A DNA stretch of 64,000 bases from Chlamydoabsidia padenii (lineage: Eukaryota > Mucoromycota > Mucoromycetes > Mucorales > Cunninghamellaceae). Positions 24,720 through 36,098 of this stretch are shown one piece after another (position 1 is the first letter of the stretch; each line of letters opens with the position of its first letter). A model generated the notes under the pieces. The model made no database searches, had not been told where the DNA came from, and saw only the letters and a program-made list of their open reading frames with translations. Where the stretch lies: NCBI GenBank assembly GCA_025330725.1, contig JAIWND010000017.1, positions 558,001 through 622,000 of the forward strand, in the 5' to 3' direction. The translations under genes and the position numbers were made by a program.

Positions 24720-25968
24720 ATGTTTACTCGATTCAGAACAGAAGGCTTTAACGGATACTCGGTAAATGAATCTGTTTTACAAAGAAGAAAATCTTTTGAC
24801 TAACTAAATACTCCTCCTCCTTTAATAGGTGAAATGGAGTCCTTTTTACGAAAACAAATTAGCTGTGGCGTGCTCTTCAAACTTTGGTCTGGTGGGGAAT
24901 GGGCGTTTATATCTACTTGGTGTTGGTGGTGGACCCGGAGTGATGCTGGAAAGAGTGTAAGTATCATGATTTCACAACCAAAAAAAGGGGTGGTAGTGGC
25001 GGTAGTGGTATACACGACAAAAAAAAAAAAAAAATTAACGTACAAGATACTTCTTCTTTTATTGATAGGTTTGATACTCAAGATGGATTATTCGATGTGG
25101 CATGGAGTGAAATCAATGAAAATCAACTGATTGCTTCAAGTGGTGATGGGTCCATAACATTATGGGATGCTACATTGAAGGTAAGCAAACAAAGATGATG
25201 ATATTGATGATATAATAACGATTTAATCTGTATATTAGGACTTTCCAATTCAAAACTGGAAAGAACATCAACGGGAGGTATTCTCTGTGGACTGGAATTT
25301 GGTTACGAAGGATGTGTTTGCAAGTGGGTCATGGGATCATACTGTCAAAATTGTAAGTATTTGCCTTGTAGTAAGATCAATACACTCTTTTAACCCATAC
25401 GCACTTATAGTGGAACCCCCAAGCACCAAGATCATTACAAACCTTTACGGAACATACGCATTGTGTCTATAGTACATCATGGTCACCTTACAACCCTACT
25501 TTATTATTATCCGGCTCTGGTGATCAAACGGTCAAGATATGGGATACCAAGAGTCCACGATCAGCACAAACCATCTTTGCTCACAACAACGAAGTACTAA
25601 CAGTGGATTGGAATAAATACAACCCCGACATGTTTGTCACTGGCTCGGTGGACAAGACAATCAAGGTATGGGATCTGCGAAATCCATCACGCGAAGTTGT
25701 TTGTCTCCCTGGTCATGAATATGCCGTGCGTAAAGCCAAATGGTCTCCTCATCGTGCCAATATTATCGCCTCTGCTTCTTATGATATGAGTGTGCGATTC
25801 TGGGATATCAATGCTCCTCCTGGTCAAAATATGGTCGATGTCCATGATCCTCATACCGAATTTGTTTTAGGTCTCGACTGGAATCTTTATGTGGAAGGTC
25901 AAATTGCCACTTGTGCTTGGGATGAAAATGTCCATATTTTTATTCCTCCTTCTATTATGCAACGATAA
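24720..25968 (+). CDS. PEX7: peroxin-7, PTS2 import receptor (WD40)
   Basis: Five exons (24720-24761, 24829-24956, 25069-25180, 25239-25352, 25411-25968) give 317 aa, the usual Pex7 length. The protein is a single beta-propeller. WD-type repeats end in ITLWD, VKIWN, VKIWD, IKVWD and VRFWD. Family-specific segments include [22 protein letters not shown] and the C-terminal [10 protein letters not shown] ... CAWDE. Pex7 binds N-terminal PTS2 signals, for example of 3-ketoacyl-CoA thiolase, in the cytosol and delivers the cargo to the peroxisome with a co-receptor. The short first exon encodes [10 protein letters not shown], matching the N-terminus of the family. CCAATAAAAAG is near 26114. Confidence 0.96.
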
Positions 25969-26645
25969 AGAAAAAGACCTTTTGGAATAGCATTGATACA
26001 CACACACACCACACACACGCATGTAGAATAATAGTCTCTTCTCTTCCCCCCTTTTTTTATGTTTGCCATCCTCTCCTTCCATAGTATATAGTTTAATTTT
26101 AAACAGATTTGTCCAATAAAAAGAACATTTGATTTATTTTAACTATGGCCTTATGAAGATCATGTCCATCTCCACCTTAACTTGACTTTATCACAGAGTC
26201 TTGTGGGTTCGGCGTCGGCATTTTAAATTAAATCCAAACTACATGATGCATACATCGATGATCAGTGCAGAATGTAGAAAACATGTCATTCCATGTGTTA
26301 GAATAGGACGAATTTATAAAGTCTATATGATTTGGACGATGTATTTAAAACCTTGAAACAGGAATGATGCACCGTGCTATCACTCCATCATTAAAAAAGC
26401 AGATCATCCATGATCATTGAATTATACCCCCCAAGCATTACTCTAAAAATAACTCCAATGGGTTGCCAACATTTTGCACCAAAGAAGTAAAGTTGATAAA
26501 TTGTTTATTTAATGTGATAAGTACATGATTGGATGCAAAAGAATATACGTATATACATCTATTGTTTAAAGTAAATATAGATATAAAAGGTGAAACAAAT
26601 AATAAAAGTGCTAGATGTTAAGTGGGAGGGAGAAGAGTTGGACCA
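25969..26645. other. convergent intergenic stretch
   Basis: Only the 3' flanks of PEX7 and the minus-strand TLC gene are seen, with a short (CA)n run around 25999-26019. No coding signal. Confidence 0.5.
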
Positions 26646-27950
26646 TTACTTCAATTCCTTATCTGTTTTGTTGCCGGGGAATCGTTTGCGGAGCATGTTG
26701 ATCATCAATCGGAACCAGTATAAGTTTAGGAGTACAGTTGCACAGTTAGCACTGCCATACACAACAATATCTGTAGTGATTATAAGGTTAGTCATCCTCA
26801 TTAAACCCATTTATATTAAACCCGCCACACCATTTATAAACTACTTACATCGCCAAGGTACCAATTCCTTCACAGCATAGATGTCAGCTACAAGAAGAAG
26901 TAGAAAAGACATGCAAGTTAAACCATCAGTAGTCTATATTTTTTTTTCTTCCCTATTCTTTTCCAACTTACTCCACATTTGAATGGTCATGTAGATACCA
27001 AACACCACGCGTGCACCAAAGAATGCGAGAATTAAAAAGATACCGTTGATCAATTGAGCCCTGGTCCCGGTCCAGCCGATTTTGTCCTATTGAATACCAA
27101 AGAATTAGTTCCCATATCCATACACCTTCCATCATTTTCCTTTACCATAAACCAGTTAAAGTTCAAGAAGATTGTACTGAGTTCATACATAAGGAAGATG
27201 GCACCATAATAATTGACAAAAGGGTACTAACAAGTTAAAAATTGATATTAGTTTCATATGAGATATCTAAGTTTATTATTAATAAGGGGTCACTTACATA
27301 AGAGAATATAAACACAGCAAAAGAAGCGATTCCATGACAAACCATACTGATACCTTGATGTTTAATATAATGTAAAGCAACAAAGGTATCCCAAAGGAAG
27401 TATCTACATTATTAATAAGAAGAATTAGTACAAGTTCTTGTCATCATCTCCCCTCTTCTATCCATCCTTACTTACCCACAAGATATAGAATAGATATTGG
27501 CGGCCCAATAACTGTAACCGAATACTCTATCTTTTGCCAAGATTTCATCGGTCATGATAAAAAAGGATCCAATGACTACGGTAATACAATGGATCGTGGA
27601 GACGACGTGGACGTGCCAGTTGGGTGCATTATACTAATAATAATAATAATAATAAAGAACAAGTAAAAGTGAGTATAAGTGTTATGATCCAAAGCACTAT
27701 CATGTTGACGATCATCAGTATCTTCATCATCATCACATATCATGTACGATCCACTGATTAGATTAGTAATAGCCTTTTTTTTTTTTTGACTTACCCCTTT
27801 AAAGAATTGGAACGTCTTTGGGAATAACAATGGAGATATCAGGCGAGAGGCTTCAAAGATGATACAACAGATCACAGTAGATAATAAGACGGCTTGCCAA
27901 TGATACTTCAGGGTACCAAATCCAAGCGTATCAAAGATCGAAGCATCCAT
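26646..27950 (-). CDS. TLC-domain membrane protein (TLCD4/TMEM56-like)
   Basis: Seven minus-strand exons (27950-27795, 27633-27476, 27403-27298, 27226-27146, 27086-26972, 26887-26849, 26770-26646) give 259 aa. Hydrophobic segments alternate with conserved polar patches: NWHVHVVSTIHCI, DRVFGYSYWAANIYSISCGYFLWDT and HHGISMVCHG-like HQGISMVCHG. This is the pattern of TRAM-LAG1-CLN8 proteins of the TLCD4 (TMEM56) group. These proteins are multipass ER or Golgi membrane proteins linked to lipid composition; no enzymatic role is proven for this branch, and ceramide synthase-specific motifs are not seen. An in-frame upstream ATG at 28031 would add 27 hydrophobic residues; the start at 27950 is preferred but not certain. 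Confidence 0.88.
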
Positions 27951-28059
27951 ATTTAGTGTATTATATGATAAGAGAAGAAGAACAAGAAAGTTGATGGTAG
28001 TTGTAGAGGTATAAATAAAAGAGAGGTGCAATGGTATCCTTTCGATTTAAAAAAGTAGA

Positions 28060-28091
<32 letters not shown>

Positions 28092-29474
28092 AGGAAGAGT
28101 AGGAGGCGGTGGCAGAAGAAAAATCAAATAAAACTCGATTTGGAAAACTTGTAATCCCGCGCAACCAATCAAACTGATTCTTTTACCCCTCCAGTTGGGG
28201 TGAAAGAATACCATTATCAACGAGCGTCCTACCTCACATGCTATTTTGTAATATGGTTATCTTGCTTTACTCTTCTACTTGAAATAAAACAACGTATACC
28301 TGGGGCAAACCATCATAAAGGCAGGGTCCGACCTTCATTACTCGACCTGTTTGGCCTAAAAATAGCACTTGAAACTTTAATTCCCTTTGCCAAGAAAGAC
28401 CAACTCAGTTCATGCCCGCCTTTTTTTTTGTGGGCGAGTTCCAGTCTCGGAATTACAGCTCCGCTTTGTGCCTGATTCTTGATGGACATGATCTTCATGG
28501 AAGACCACCTCCTTGGCAAGGTCCTGGCCTAACGGGGATTACGCCGAGTAGACATGATAAGAAAAGAATCTTTTGGCAACATTGTCATTTATGGATTTCA
28601 ATGGATTGTACACCTACTCGCTCTTTTCCCCCTAGCATTGACTCGACTTGTTCCGGGCAAAGTCATTGATTTGTGTTACTAAATGCCGTTTAGTGGCGGT
28701 AGATTATGAATCAATGGAGGATGAATATCGGAAAGTGGCGCCTGGAGCCAATGAATGGGCGAGTTGTTCATGCACGTAACTTGCAAAACATTATCTGTAA
28801 TAAAGTTGGTGTGATATTGTTGGATAGAGAATAAATGAGCCACTTTTTTTATTTATTGACTGAGGCAAGTGATAATAATAGATATGTCTTGGTGGTATCA
28901 GCCTTGGCTTTCATCCCTTCCGTTGTACATTTTCCTTTTAGTAGAGTGAAAAAAGGGTTTCCTTTACCAAATCAGGCCGAGCCCAAGTTGATATCCCAAT
29001 ATGGTAAGCTCATGAAAGGAATTGCATTTGGCTAACTGATGACCTCCCCCCCCTTCTGCTTTGCACAATACAACAACAAAACAATAACAGAAAGATGAAT
29101 AAGCAAGGCTTTTATCTGCGGCAATGGGCTATGTATTGACTTTGGTTAAAAATAACTTTTAGTTGTTGATCATCAAAAATAGCATTTTGATGCGTATTAC
29201 AATCACTTCCATTCATGGGTTTTTCTTCTTCTTTGTGTAATAACGTCAGTTAGACGCAAGTTTATGCGGGGCGCGCTATAAAGAAATTTCAAATCCAGAC
29301 ATTGGCGACGGGATTTCAATTTCTGATTCTTATAAAATTAACTGAGAGCTCCTTTTTTCCTTTTTTCCCTCTTTCTTTCACTTTTACTTCACTTTTTATT
29401 CCAAACCATACCATTTGTCTTTTTTATAATTAGTTTTTTTAGTCTATATAACTTGATTTACCAATTAAACAAGA
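27951..29474. other. 1.5-kb gene-free stretch
   Basis: Between divergent genes. It contains a poly-A run near 28062-28080, a reverse copy of the recurrent motif (TTGTAATCCCG, near 28149-28158), another forward copy at 29309-29319, and T/C-rich sequence up to the next ATG. Short frames such as 28835-29035 lack family resemblance or splice support. Confidence 0.45.
29309..29319 (+). promoter_or_regulatory. recurrent motif copy (CGGGATTTCAA)
   Basis: A variant 156 bp upstream of the C2H2 start codon, followed by TATAAAATTAA near 29331. Confidence 0.45.
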
Positions 29475-30433
29475 ATGACTTCCATCGATCTGTTATACAA
29501 TCAATTCTTCTATAAACCTTATAATGGATGCCAACACACTTATGCGTCGGAACCAACATCTTCCACTAATAATATGCTAACCCCCGATCATGTCGGTACT
29601 CTTCAATCAATTTGTCAGTCTTCAACCTCATATCCCTCCAACGAACTTCCTGTTTGTTCTGCTCCTTGCTATACAGGTACTTGACATGAAAAAAAAAAAG
29701 ACAACTCTACAAGAAAAATGGTCCGCTTATATCAACTCTTTTTTTTTGGGGGGGGGTAATAATAGATTATCTTGGCCCACTCACTTTTAATCAATACCAA
29801 GATTCATCACCAGCTGCGTCATCAATATCCTCCTCTTGCTCCTCCTTCAATTCTTCTTTGGATGATTTCTGTGTTGGTGATGTTTTGGACGCTCAACCCC
29901 AACAACAATACCTTTTATCGTCATCCTTCACTAATACTAATGATTCTTACTATGCCCAACCATATTCTATACAACAACCACAACAATATCATTCTGATCA
30001 ACAAGAACAGCAACAAGTCTCTCCTCTTAGCGAATACTGGATCTCACCAATGACACCACTTATGGAATCGATGAATGGATATATGACTATAATAGATCAA
30101 CAACAAACTGTATATATGAAACAAGAAGAAGAAGACAACTATATCCTTATGCCACCATCGTCATCATTATCCTCTTTCACCTATGAATCCAACCCTAATA
30201 AGCAACAAGTAGTAACATCCACCAAGAAGAAATCCAAAAAGATTCATCGTTGTCCTCATTGTCAACATACCAGTAATCGTGCCAACAATATGAAGGAACA
30301 CATACTCACTCATAATCCTTACCGACCTAAATTATTTGCTTGTGACACGTGCCAGAAAACATTTGCTCGCAAACATGATATGAAACGTCATGTCAAGTCT
30401 CATTCTAGGGTGCCTCGACGACAAAAGAAATGA
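29475..30433 (+). CDS. C2H2 zinc-finger transcription factor (paralogue A)
   Basis: Two exons (29475-29676 and 29766-30433) give 289 aa. The first 230 residues are Ser/Gln/Asn-rich, typical of an activation domain. The C-terminus has two C2H2 fingers: CPHCQHTSNRANNMKEHILTH, then CDTCQKTFARKHDMKRHVKSH, ending in a basic tail. The linker contains PYRPKLF. The same finger pair, with the same SNR-x-NNMKEHILTH and FARKHD cores, occurs in the gene at 40759, so the two are paralogues. The second finger (FARKHDxKRH) resembles that of fungal Crz1-type regulators. DNA target and pathway are unknown. Confidence 0.85.
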
Positions 30434-31265
30434 TTATCCATACAACATCTCTACGGGACCAGGCATTTAGTAAATAAGAGATGGGCAGGATTACCTCTTC
30501 TCTAAGTTTACTCCTCCATACATCCACATTTGTCTCTCCCTCTCTCTCTCTCTCTCTCTCCCTTGTTTATACTCTTTACATATATGTCTTCCTTTTTATA
30601 CAACATTCTTTCCCTAACTCACTATATATAGCTACCTCTTTATTTTACTATCAACCACTTTTATATCTCTTGCCTTTCCTATGTAATTCACCCCTTCATG
30701 CTCTCTCATAACTCATCATTGTAGATCCTTTACTTTTTTTTTTTAACACATATAAATCTCTATAACATTATATCTTTTGCCATCCTACATATCTTACTGA
30801 AATAAACACACTCTTTTGATTTAACTATTATGTCTTGTAAATTTGGATCTAAATACCAAAAAATAACATTCAAGTGCCACGATGTTCTTGTCCATCACTT
30901 GGCATCTGTGTGTGTGGCTGTGCGCCCATGTTTGTATGTACCACTTTATAGGCATTTCGGTTCCTGAGTTGGGTCTCCTTTTTTTTTTTTTTTCTTCTTC
31001 TTTCTCGGGAATCGGAATAACCTAACCTTCCCCTATCCATTGATGCATATAGATTACCCGTAAAACTATCTATATTTATGTTTCAGGGGGGTTCTATTTG
31101 TCTGTTGCTGATTAAGCTTATTGAGATTGAGTTCTTGGTTTCCAGATTTCATGCATGTCGGGTCGGGACTTGAATATTTTGGAGGAGGGGGCAAGAAAAA
31201 TTGCTTGGGCAGGGCGGGGATTTACTTTTTACTTTTTTCTCCTTCTCTTTACATCTTTATATCAA
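30434..31265. other. intergenic stretch with ribosomal-protein promoter
   Basis: 832 bp: CT repeats at 30540-30560, AATAAAC near 30801 and a T-rich region near 30980. The recurrent motif variant CGGGACTTGAA is at 31164-31174. No coding signal. Confidence 0.5.
31164..31174 (+). promoter_or_regulatory. recurrent motif copy (CGGGACTTGAA)
   Basis: A variant 92 bp upstream of the eL36 ATG. The final hexamer is CTTGAA. Confidence 0.45.
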
Positions 31266-31780
31266 ATGGCTCCTCAACAAAAGTCTGGTATTGCTGTCGG
31301 TCTCAACAAGGGTCATATCACCACTCGTCGCGAATTGAAGCAAAAGCCTTCTTACCGTCAAGGTGTACGTATTATCAAATGGATGGATGGATGGATAGAT
31401 GGATGGATGATTTATAAAGTGGGATGGAATGGGGACGATGACCAACATGACTGAATCTTTTTACTCACAACCCCCCCTCTCTCTCTTTTGTCATTATAGG
31501 CTTCTTCCAAGCGTACCACTTTTGTCCGTAACATTGTCCGTGAAGTTGCTGGATTTGCTCCTTACGAACGTCGTGTTATGGAATTGATCAAGAACTCCAA
31601 GGATAAGCGTGCCAAGAAGCTTACCAAGAAGAGAGTAAGTCGCTTATAAAAAGTAGAATATATTGAGGGTGTGTGCTAACTCTCTCTTTTTCTTTTACTC
31701 TATAGCTCGGTACCTTCCTCCGCTCCAAGAAGAAGATTGACGAATTGACCAACGTTATCGCCTTGTCCCGACGATCTTAA
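31266..31780 (+). CDS. RPL36: 60S ribosomal protein eL36
   Basis: Exons 31266-31364, 31500-31634 and 31706-31780 give 102 aa, the standard size. Family segments are [36 protein letters not shown] and [16 protein letters not shown]. It is a component of the large ribosomal subunit. The donor of intron 1 is GTACGT; placing it after GGT gives the expected QGASSKRT junction, while the earlier GTGTAC donor breaks the frame. Intron 1 contains an imperfect GGAT tetranucleotide array (about 31379-31410). Codon usage is biased toward CGT, AAG and GTC as in other highly expressed genes. GAATAAAG is at 32032. Confidence 0.96.
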
Positions 31781-32554
31781 TTCTATTGACACCGCTCCAA
31801 CCTATCATCATCCTATCGACACAACACCATTAACGACGATAGGACATTCTCATTCACAACACAATTGATCTCTTCTTCCACTTCCACCCTCTCTCTTTTT
31901 TTTTTTTTTTACACATATAGTCCCTCTCTACTTAATCATAAACCCTACATCACCCTGAATCCCCTCTTTTTTAGTTATAGTTTGATAGAATAGTAGTATT
32001 ATTCATATCTATGTATATGTGTGTTTGTTTTGGAATAAAGATACATTATGTTGGTGGACTATTATTAATCAAATAGGGGAAAGAACATAGTTTACAATGA
32101 CCATAGTCAATAATAATGCATTCATGTAATGGGGAAAATGATGTGTTGTGTCTCTTGTTATCTTGTGATGGGGCCACTTGGTTATTGCATGGCTGACCCT
32201 CTCGTGAAAAATATCGGGGATTGAAATTGAAGTCCCTTCGGGTAAATTCATGCAAAAAGGTCTTTTGGCCAGGGATTCCTTTCAAAGTAATAGCTTTTTA
32301 TGCGCGCATACACATGACCTTTCTACTGGCATTTGTTGTCAGTGTAACATTCTAACAGTAGGATGTAATTAGTTCAAGGTGGGTTGTTTTCTCTCCTCTT
32401 TTTTTTTTTTTTTGAGCCCCCAGCTCGTGGTACGTTCTTTTCGGGAACCAAAGCTTTTTCAATTTTTACACCCCGAGTCTGTTCCTCTTTTCCTCTTTCT
32501 TTTTATTACTCTTTTCTATTCATTTATTTCCTTCCCTAATTGCTATACTCAACA
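31781..32554. other. intergenic stretch
   Basis: It holds the eL36 3' UTR (polyadenylation signal near 32032) and the next promoter. A CGGGGATTGAA variant of the recurrent motif is at 32215-32225. No coding signal. Confidence 0.45.
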
Positions 32555-33396
32555 ATGTACAACCAATGGATCAGCACTGTCATGTCAAAAATAGATTGTT
32601 CCCCATCAGATCGAGCGGCCCTGCCTGCTCCCTCATCATCAAGTCACTTTGACGATCAAAAGAGAGTCAAAGATCACTTGTTTCCCGAGAACCATCAACA
32701 GGAAAAGATCAACAGTAATCAGTCAGTGAATAAGGACCTATTACAAAAAGGACTAACAATTATGCAATTGGCCATCATCGAACCCCAAGAACAGGCATCA
32801 ATGGCATTGTATGCTATTGCATTGGACAAGTTCATTTCCGCCGAGCAAGGTAAGATGATATCATTACTTTGGCTTGAACCCCACCAAAAAAAAAAGTACC
32901 CCATTACTAATTGTTCTCCTTCTTTATAGGAGCAGACAGTCATAAGAACCCCTCTTGGTTGTCATTACTAAATGGTCAAACCCCGAACAGATGCTCAATG
33001 AACACCAAGTCATTCAATGAAAAAACCATTTGGTCTCAATTGTTGTCAGTACTTTTAGAGCTATTCACTTTGATGATGATAATCATTTGTAAAACCCCTT
33101 TGCCTGGTAAGCTGTCAAAAAAAAAAGAACAAAAGAAAAGGAGACCGGGGTTTAAACTTTATTTTTCGGATTCAGGGGTCATTTCAACCATCCTTTTACT
33201 CTGCTACAATCAACTCATGTACCTTGAAACAAAATACCATCTTGTCAACTTTGCACTCAAACAGATAGCTTGTCTTTTATACTGGATGGCTGACTTTTGT
33301 CAGCGTTATGACTTACCTCGTTATGTGGCTCAAGTCGTTTACATCATCATTATGACAATAGTGCATACTAGCAAAACATGCTTAAAAGAGGAATGA
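32555..33396 (+). CDS. orphan protein with MIT-like N-terminal helices
   Basis: Exons 32555-32849 and from 32930 are joined in frame by a GTAAGA...TTATAG intron. The frame then stays open to 33396. A second possible intron (33107-33175, 69 nt, GTAAGC...TTCAG) is itself open and a multiple of three, so products with and without it are both possible (about 252 or 229 aa). Residues ~60-97 (LLQKGLTIMQLAI ... ALDKFISAEQ) have the heptad spacing of a three-helix MIT-type bundle used for ESCRT-III binding; this is only a resemblance. The C-terminal third has hydrophobic helices (LLSVLLELFTLMMIIIC and VVYIIIMTIV). No firm family was recognised and the 3' end is uncertain. Confidence 0.5.
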
Positions 33397-34629
33397 CAGA
33401 TAAAGCTCGTAGGATTTGTTGAATTGAAACCCTTGAAGAGCTTGAATAAAAATCCTATCCAATTTATAAGAATTTCTCTTCTTGTAACCTTTGAGAGCTT
33501 GATCTGGATGAGAGAGCACGATGGCGCTGTTTGAAAATAATAAAATGAGCGATCTCTTTTTTTTCTTTTTTCGTTTCCTTTTCTCTTTTCCTTTTCTTTG
33601 ATCACTACTTGAATCTACTCCCACTTTACTCCTACTAGACGTATTCTAATCTTTGTCAGCATACGGAAGATGATACTCTTTGAAGAACAATGCTTTAACC
33701 CTAACTCGTCCACAACAGTCAAGAATCAATCAACGGATTATACAACTCACACGAACAGCAACATAGCTAAGCCCAATATCAAGATGGCTAACCATAAGTC
33801 AAGCACGGTCTATCTGGATTCCTACCAAAGGTAAATATTGGTACGAAATGAAGGATATCAAGTTGAAATGGACAAGCCTCGCTAATTGGTGAATTGGCAA
33901 GATCAGCCTTGGTGGTGGGATGGTGGGTAAATGCTTCCCTCTCTTGGTCGGACCAACAGACACTTTATCATTGATATTCTGACTATCACTTGGTTTTGCT
34001 CTTTGGTTTGGTGATAAGGCAGGTTTATTATATCAACGCTTTGAATAATGACAAGGAAATCCAGGTAAGAACCGAGGGAGAGGGGGGTAGTGAAATCAAC
34101 GACTCTCTTGACCGTTTTAAACATAGGGATTCTAAAAGGCTGCTTATTGCATGCACTCAACAACAAAACAGACCCACACGATGATGGATAACACTCACAA
34201 CAAATGAAATAGTCTCCTCGATCACCTAACGTAGGAGAATCAAATGATATAATGTAGGACTAATACGAAAGTGACACCCTCTCCTGTGTGGTATTCCTTT
34301 TTGCCGATCTGATCAAGACCTATCTCCTACGGAAAATTGAATATGGTAAGTGAGAAAAAAAATACACACATGCAGACCTTTTCTTATTTAAACTGCAAAA
34401 TGGTCTTGGTTAACATGGCATCTGGTCATCTATTCTAGATAGAAGATAATCATCGACAGGACTTGACGAAACTGGCTTCTTTTGGCGGTGGTCCCTTTAG
34501 TTTATTTTTAGTTTATACACATATAACCCCCGTCTACCGCAGTTTAATAATAAATAATAAATGATGTCTCTCTTCTTCTTTTTTTTTTTTTTTTTTTTTT
34601 TTTAATTGTGTTGTCTTGTCTTCTCCCTA
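33397..34629. other. gene-free stretch
   Basis: 1.2 kb without a convincing gene. Short open frames occur on both strands but none has family features or consistent splicing. A 25-T tract at 34579-34603 forms the leader of the next gene. Confidence 0.4.
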
Positions 34630-35148
34630 ATGAACTATCATGCTTGGTTGAATGATGATTCTGAATTCCCACCTCTTCTACCCGATGACTATGTGTTAGT
34701 AGACAGGGATGATGAATGGCAATTAATTGAAACGGCGACCTATGCGGACATTGTAAATAGAAATCATCATACCCCTCCTGCCCAGCCAGCCATTTTGAAA
34801 AAGACCCCTCTCTCTCGTCGTACACCTCATGCCACTATCGAAGAAGACCCATTGTACGATCTGGCTTACAGTCGAAAATCAAAAGCCCGGCGAAGATATC
34901 GTGGGGATGCTTGGATTCATCAGCATCGGGTGAGGGTGTTGACTCGTATAGGCTATGGCTCGACGATCCAAGGGCATGATTGGGAAACACGTTATGAGGC
35001 CGATAACCCCCCTCTTTATATGGATGCACCTGTACATTATCCTTCCTTTATCCATTGTTGGCGCTACGTTTGTAAAGAAAACCCTGAACCTGAAGTCGAC
35101 CGCCGGCGTAAAATTACTGTTCAATCATTAGCTATTTTAACCAGTTGA
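34630..35148 (+). CDS. orphan single-exon protein
   Basis: An uninterrupted 172-aa frame starts at the first ATG after a 25-T tract and ends before an AATAAAACC signal at 35168. The N-terminus is acidic with repeated Asp and hydrophobic residues (LNDDSEFPPLLPDDYVLVDRDDEW), then ADIVNRN. A strongly basic middle (SRKSKARRRYRGD) precedes an aromatic, His/Trp-rich C-terminal part. There is no signal peptide or membrane segment. No family was recognised. Promoter-like T-run, ATG position and 3' signal support a real gene; function is unknown. Confidence 0.55.
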   Translation: MNYHAWLNDDSEFPPLLPDDYVLVDRDDEWQLIETATYADIVNRNHHTPPAQPAILKKTPLSRRTPHATIEEDPLYDLAYSRKSKARRRYRGDAWIHQHRVRVLTRIGYGSTIQGHDWETRYEADNPPLYMDAPVHYPSFIHCWRYVCKENPEPEVDRRRKITVQSLAILTS

Positions 35149-36098
35149 TTATCATTATCCTCTATTTAATAAAACCTATTATGTATCTACTTGATTTTCA
35201 TTTTAAATTTCGAATCCCGACAATCATGCAAAACCTGATGGGATCAGTAGAGGTAAATATCATGATGATGACATTGTGGTCGTCAATGAGAAATTGATAG
35301 ATCCATGTCTAGATCGTTAAATGTGGAGATAATCGGGGATTCAAATGTGTGTTACCCTGGGTGTCTTTTTTTTACGTAACAGTATGCTGTCCCCCACACT
35401 GCGCAAAAGAGGGAAATATGCCAACGGTATACTAATTATCTGCTGCGTACACTTTTCAATACCCGTTGAAACCGACACTTGTTCCATCATCATAAAAGAA
35501 AATATATACATGTGATCAAACGAATAATGATTCCTCCATACACACACACACACTTTTTTTTTTCCCAAATAGAAGGGTTGTATAAGATGGTTTTTGTTTG
35601 TTTACCAAAAGGGGATACTGGAATAATTCGGGGTTCAACGGAAGAAATATGCCGAACGAATATTCTGCTGTGTAACCTTACCCCCTTCTATTCGGTTTTC
35701 CACGAAATCAGCCTTGTATCACTTATAGCCTTCTCGATCTGCTCTGTTGGATGAGAAGGTCATCAACCTAAAATGTATAATTAGAATAAAATTTGGAGGC
35801 ATGACCAAAAGTATATGTCAAACAAAAAAAGCTTAAATACACCTCGCGTGGTGGTGATAGGCCCTGTCATCTGATCCATGCCCCCTCCGTTAATGCCAAA
35901 AGAAGAGAAATCCATATTTGTATAATTGACACAAATCCATTTACGTCATATAAAAATAAAGATCCCGTTTTTATTAAAGAAGAAGGGTATAAACAATAAA
36001 TGGATATGTATTAAATGTGTATAGGAGAGAGAGCGAGAGAGCTAAAGACCAGCTATTAGCATTAGTAGATACTCTATACTATCACAAAAGAGGGACCA
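35149..36098. other. gene-free stretch
   Basis: Holds the orphan gene's 3' end and the 3' flank of the minus-strand methyltransferase. Reverse and forward copies of the recurrent motif are at 35209-35219 (TTCGAATCCCG) and about 35334-35345, and a (CA)n run is near 35541-35553. No coding signal. Confidence 0.45.

Noticed and set aside
28835..29035. 66-codon open frame in the 1.5-kb gene-free stretch
   Set aside because: No splice partners, no family resemblance and no leader or 3' signal of its own.
31365..31499. Possible C/D snoRNA in intron 1 of the eL36 gene
   Set aside because: A CTGA is present near the 3' end, but there is no proper RTGATGA C box; the intron is mostly a GGAT repeat.
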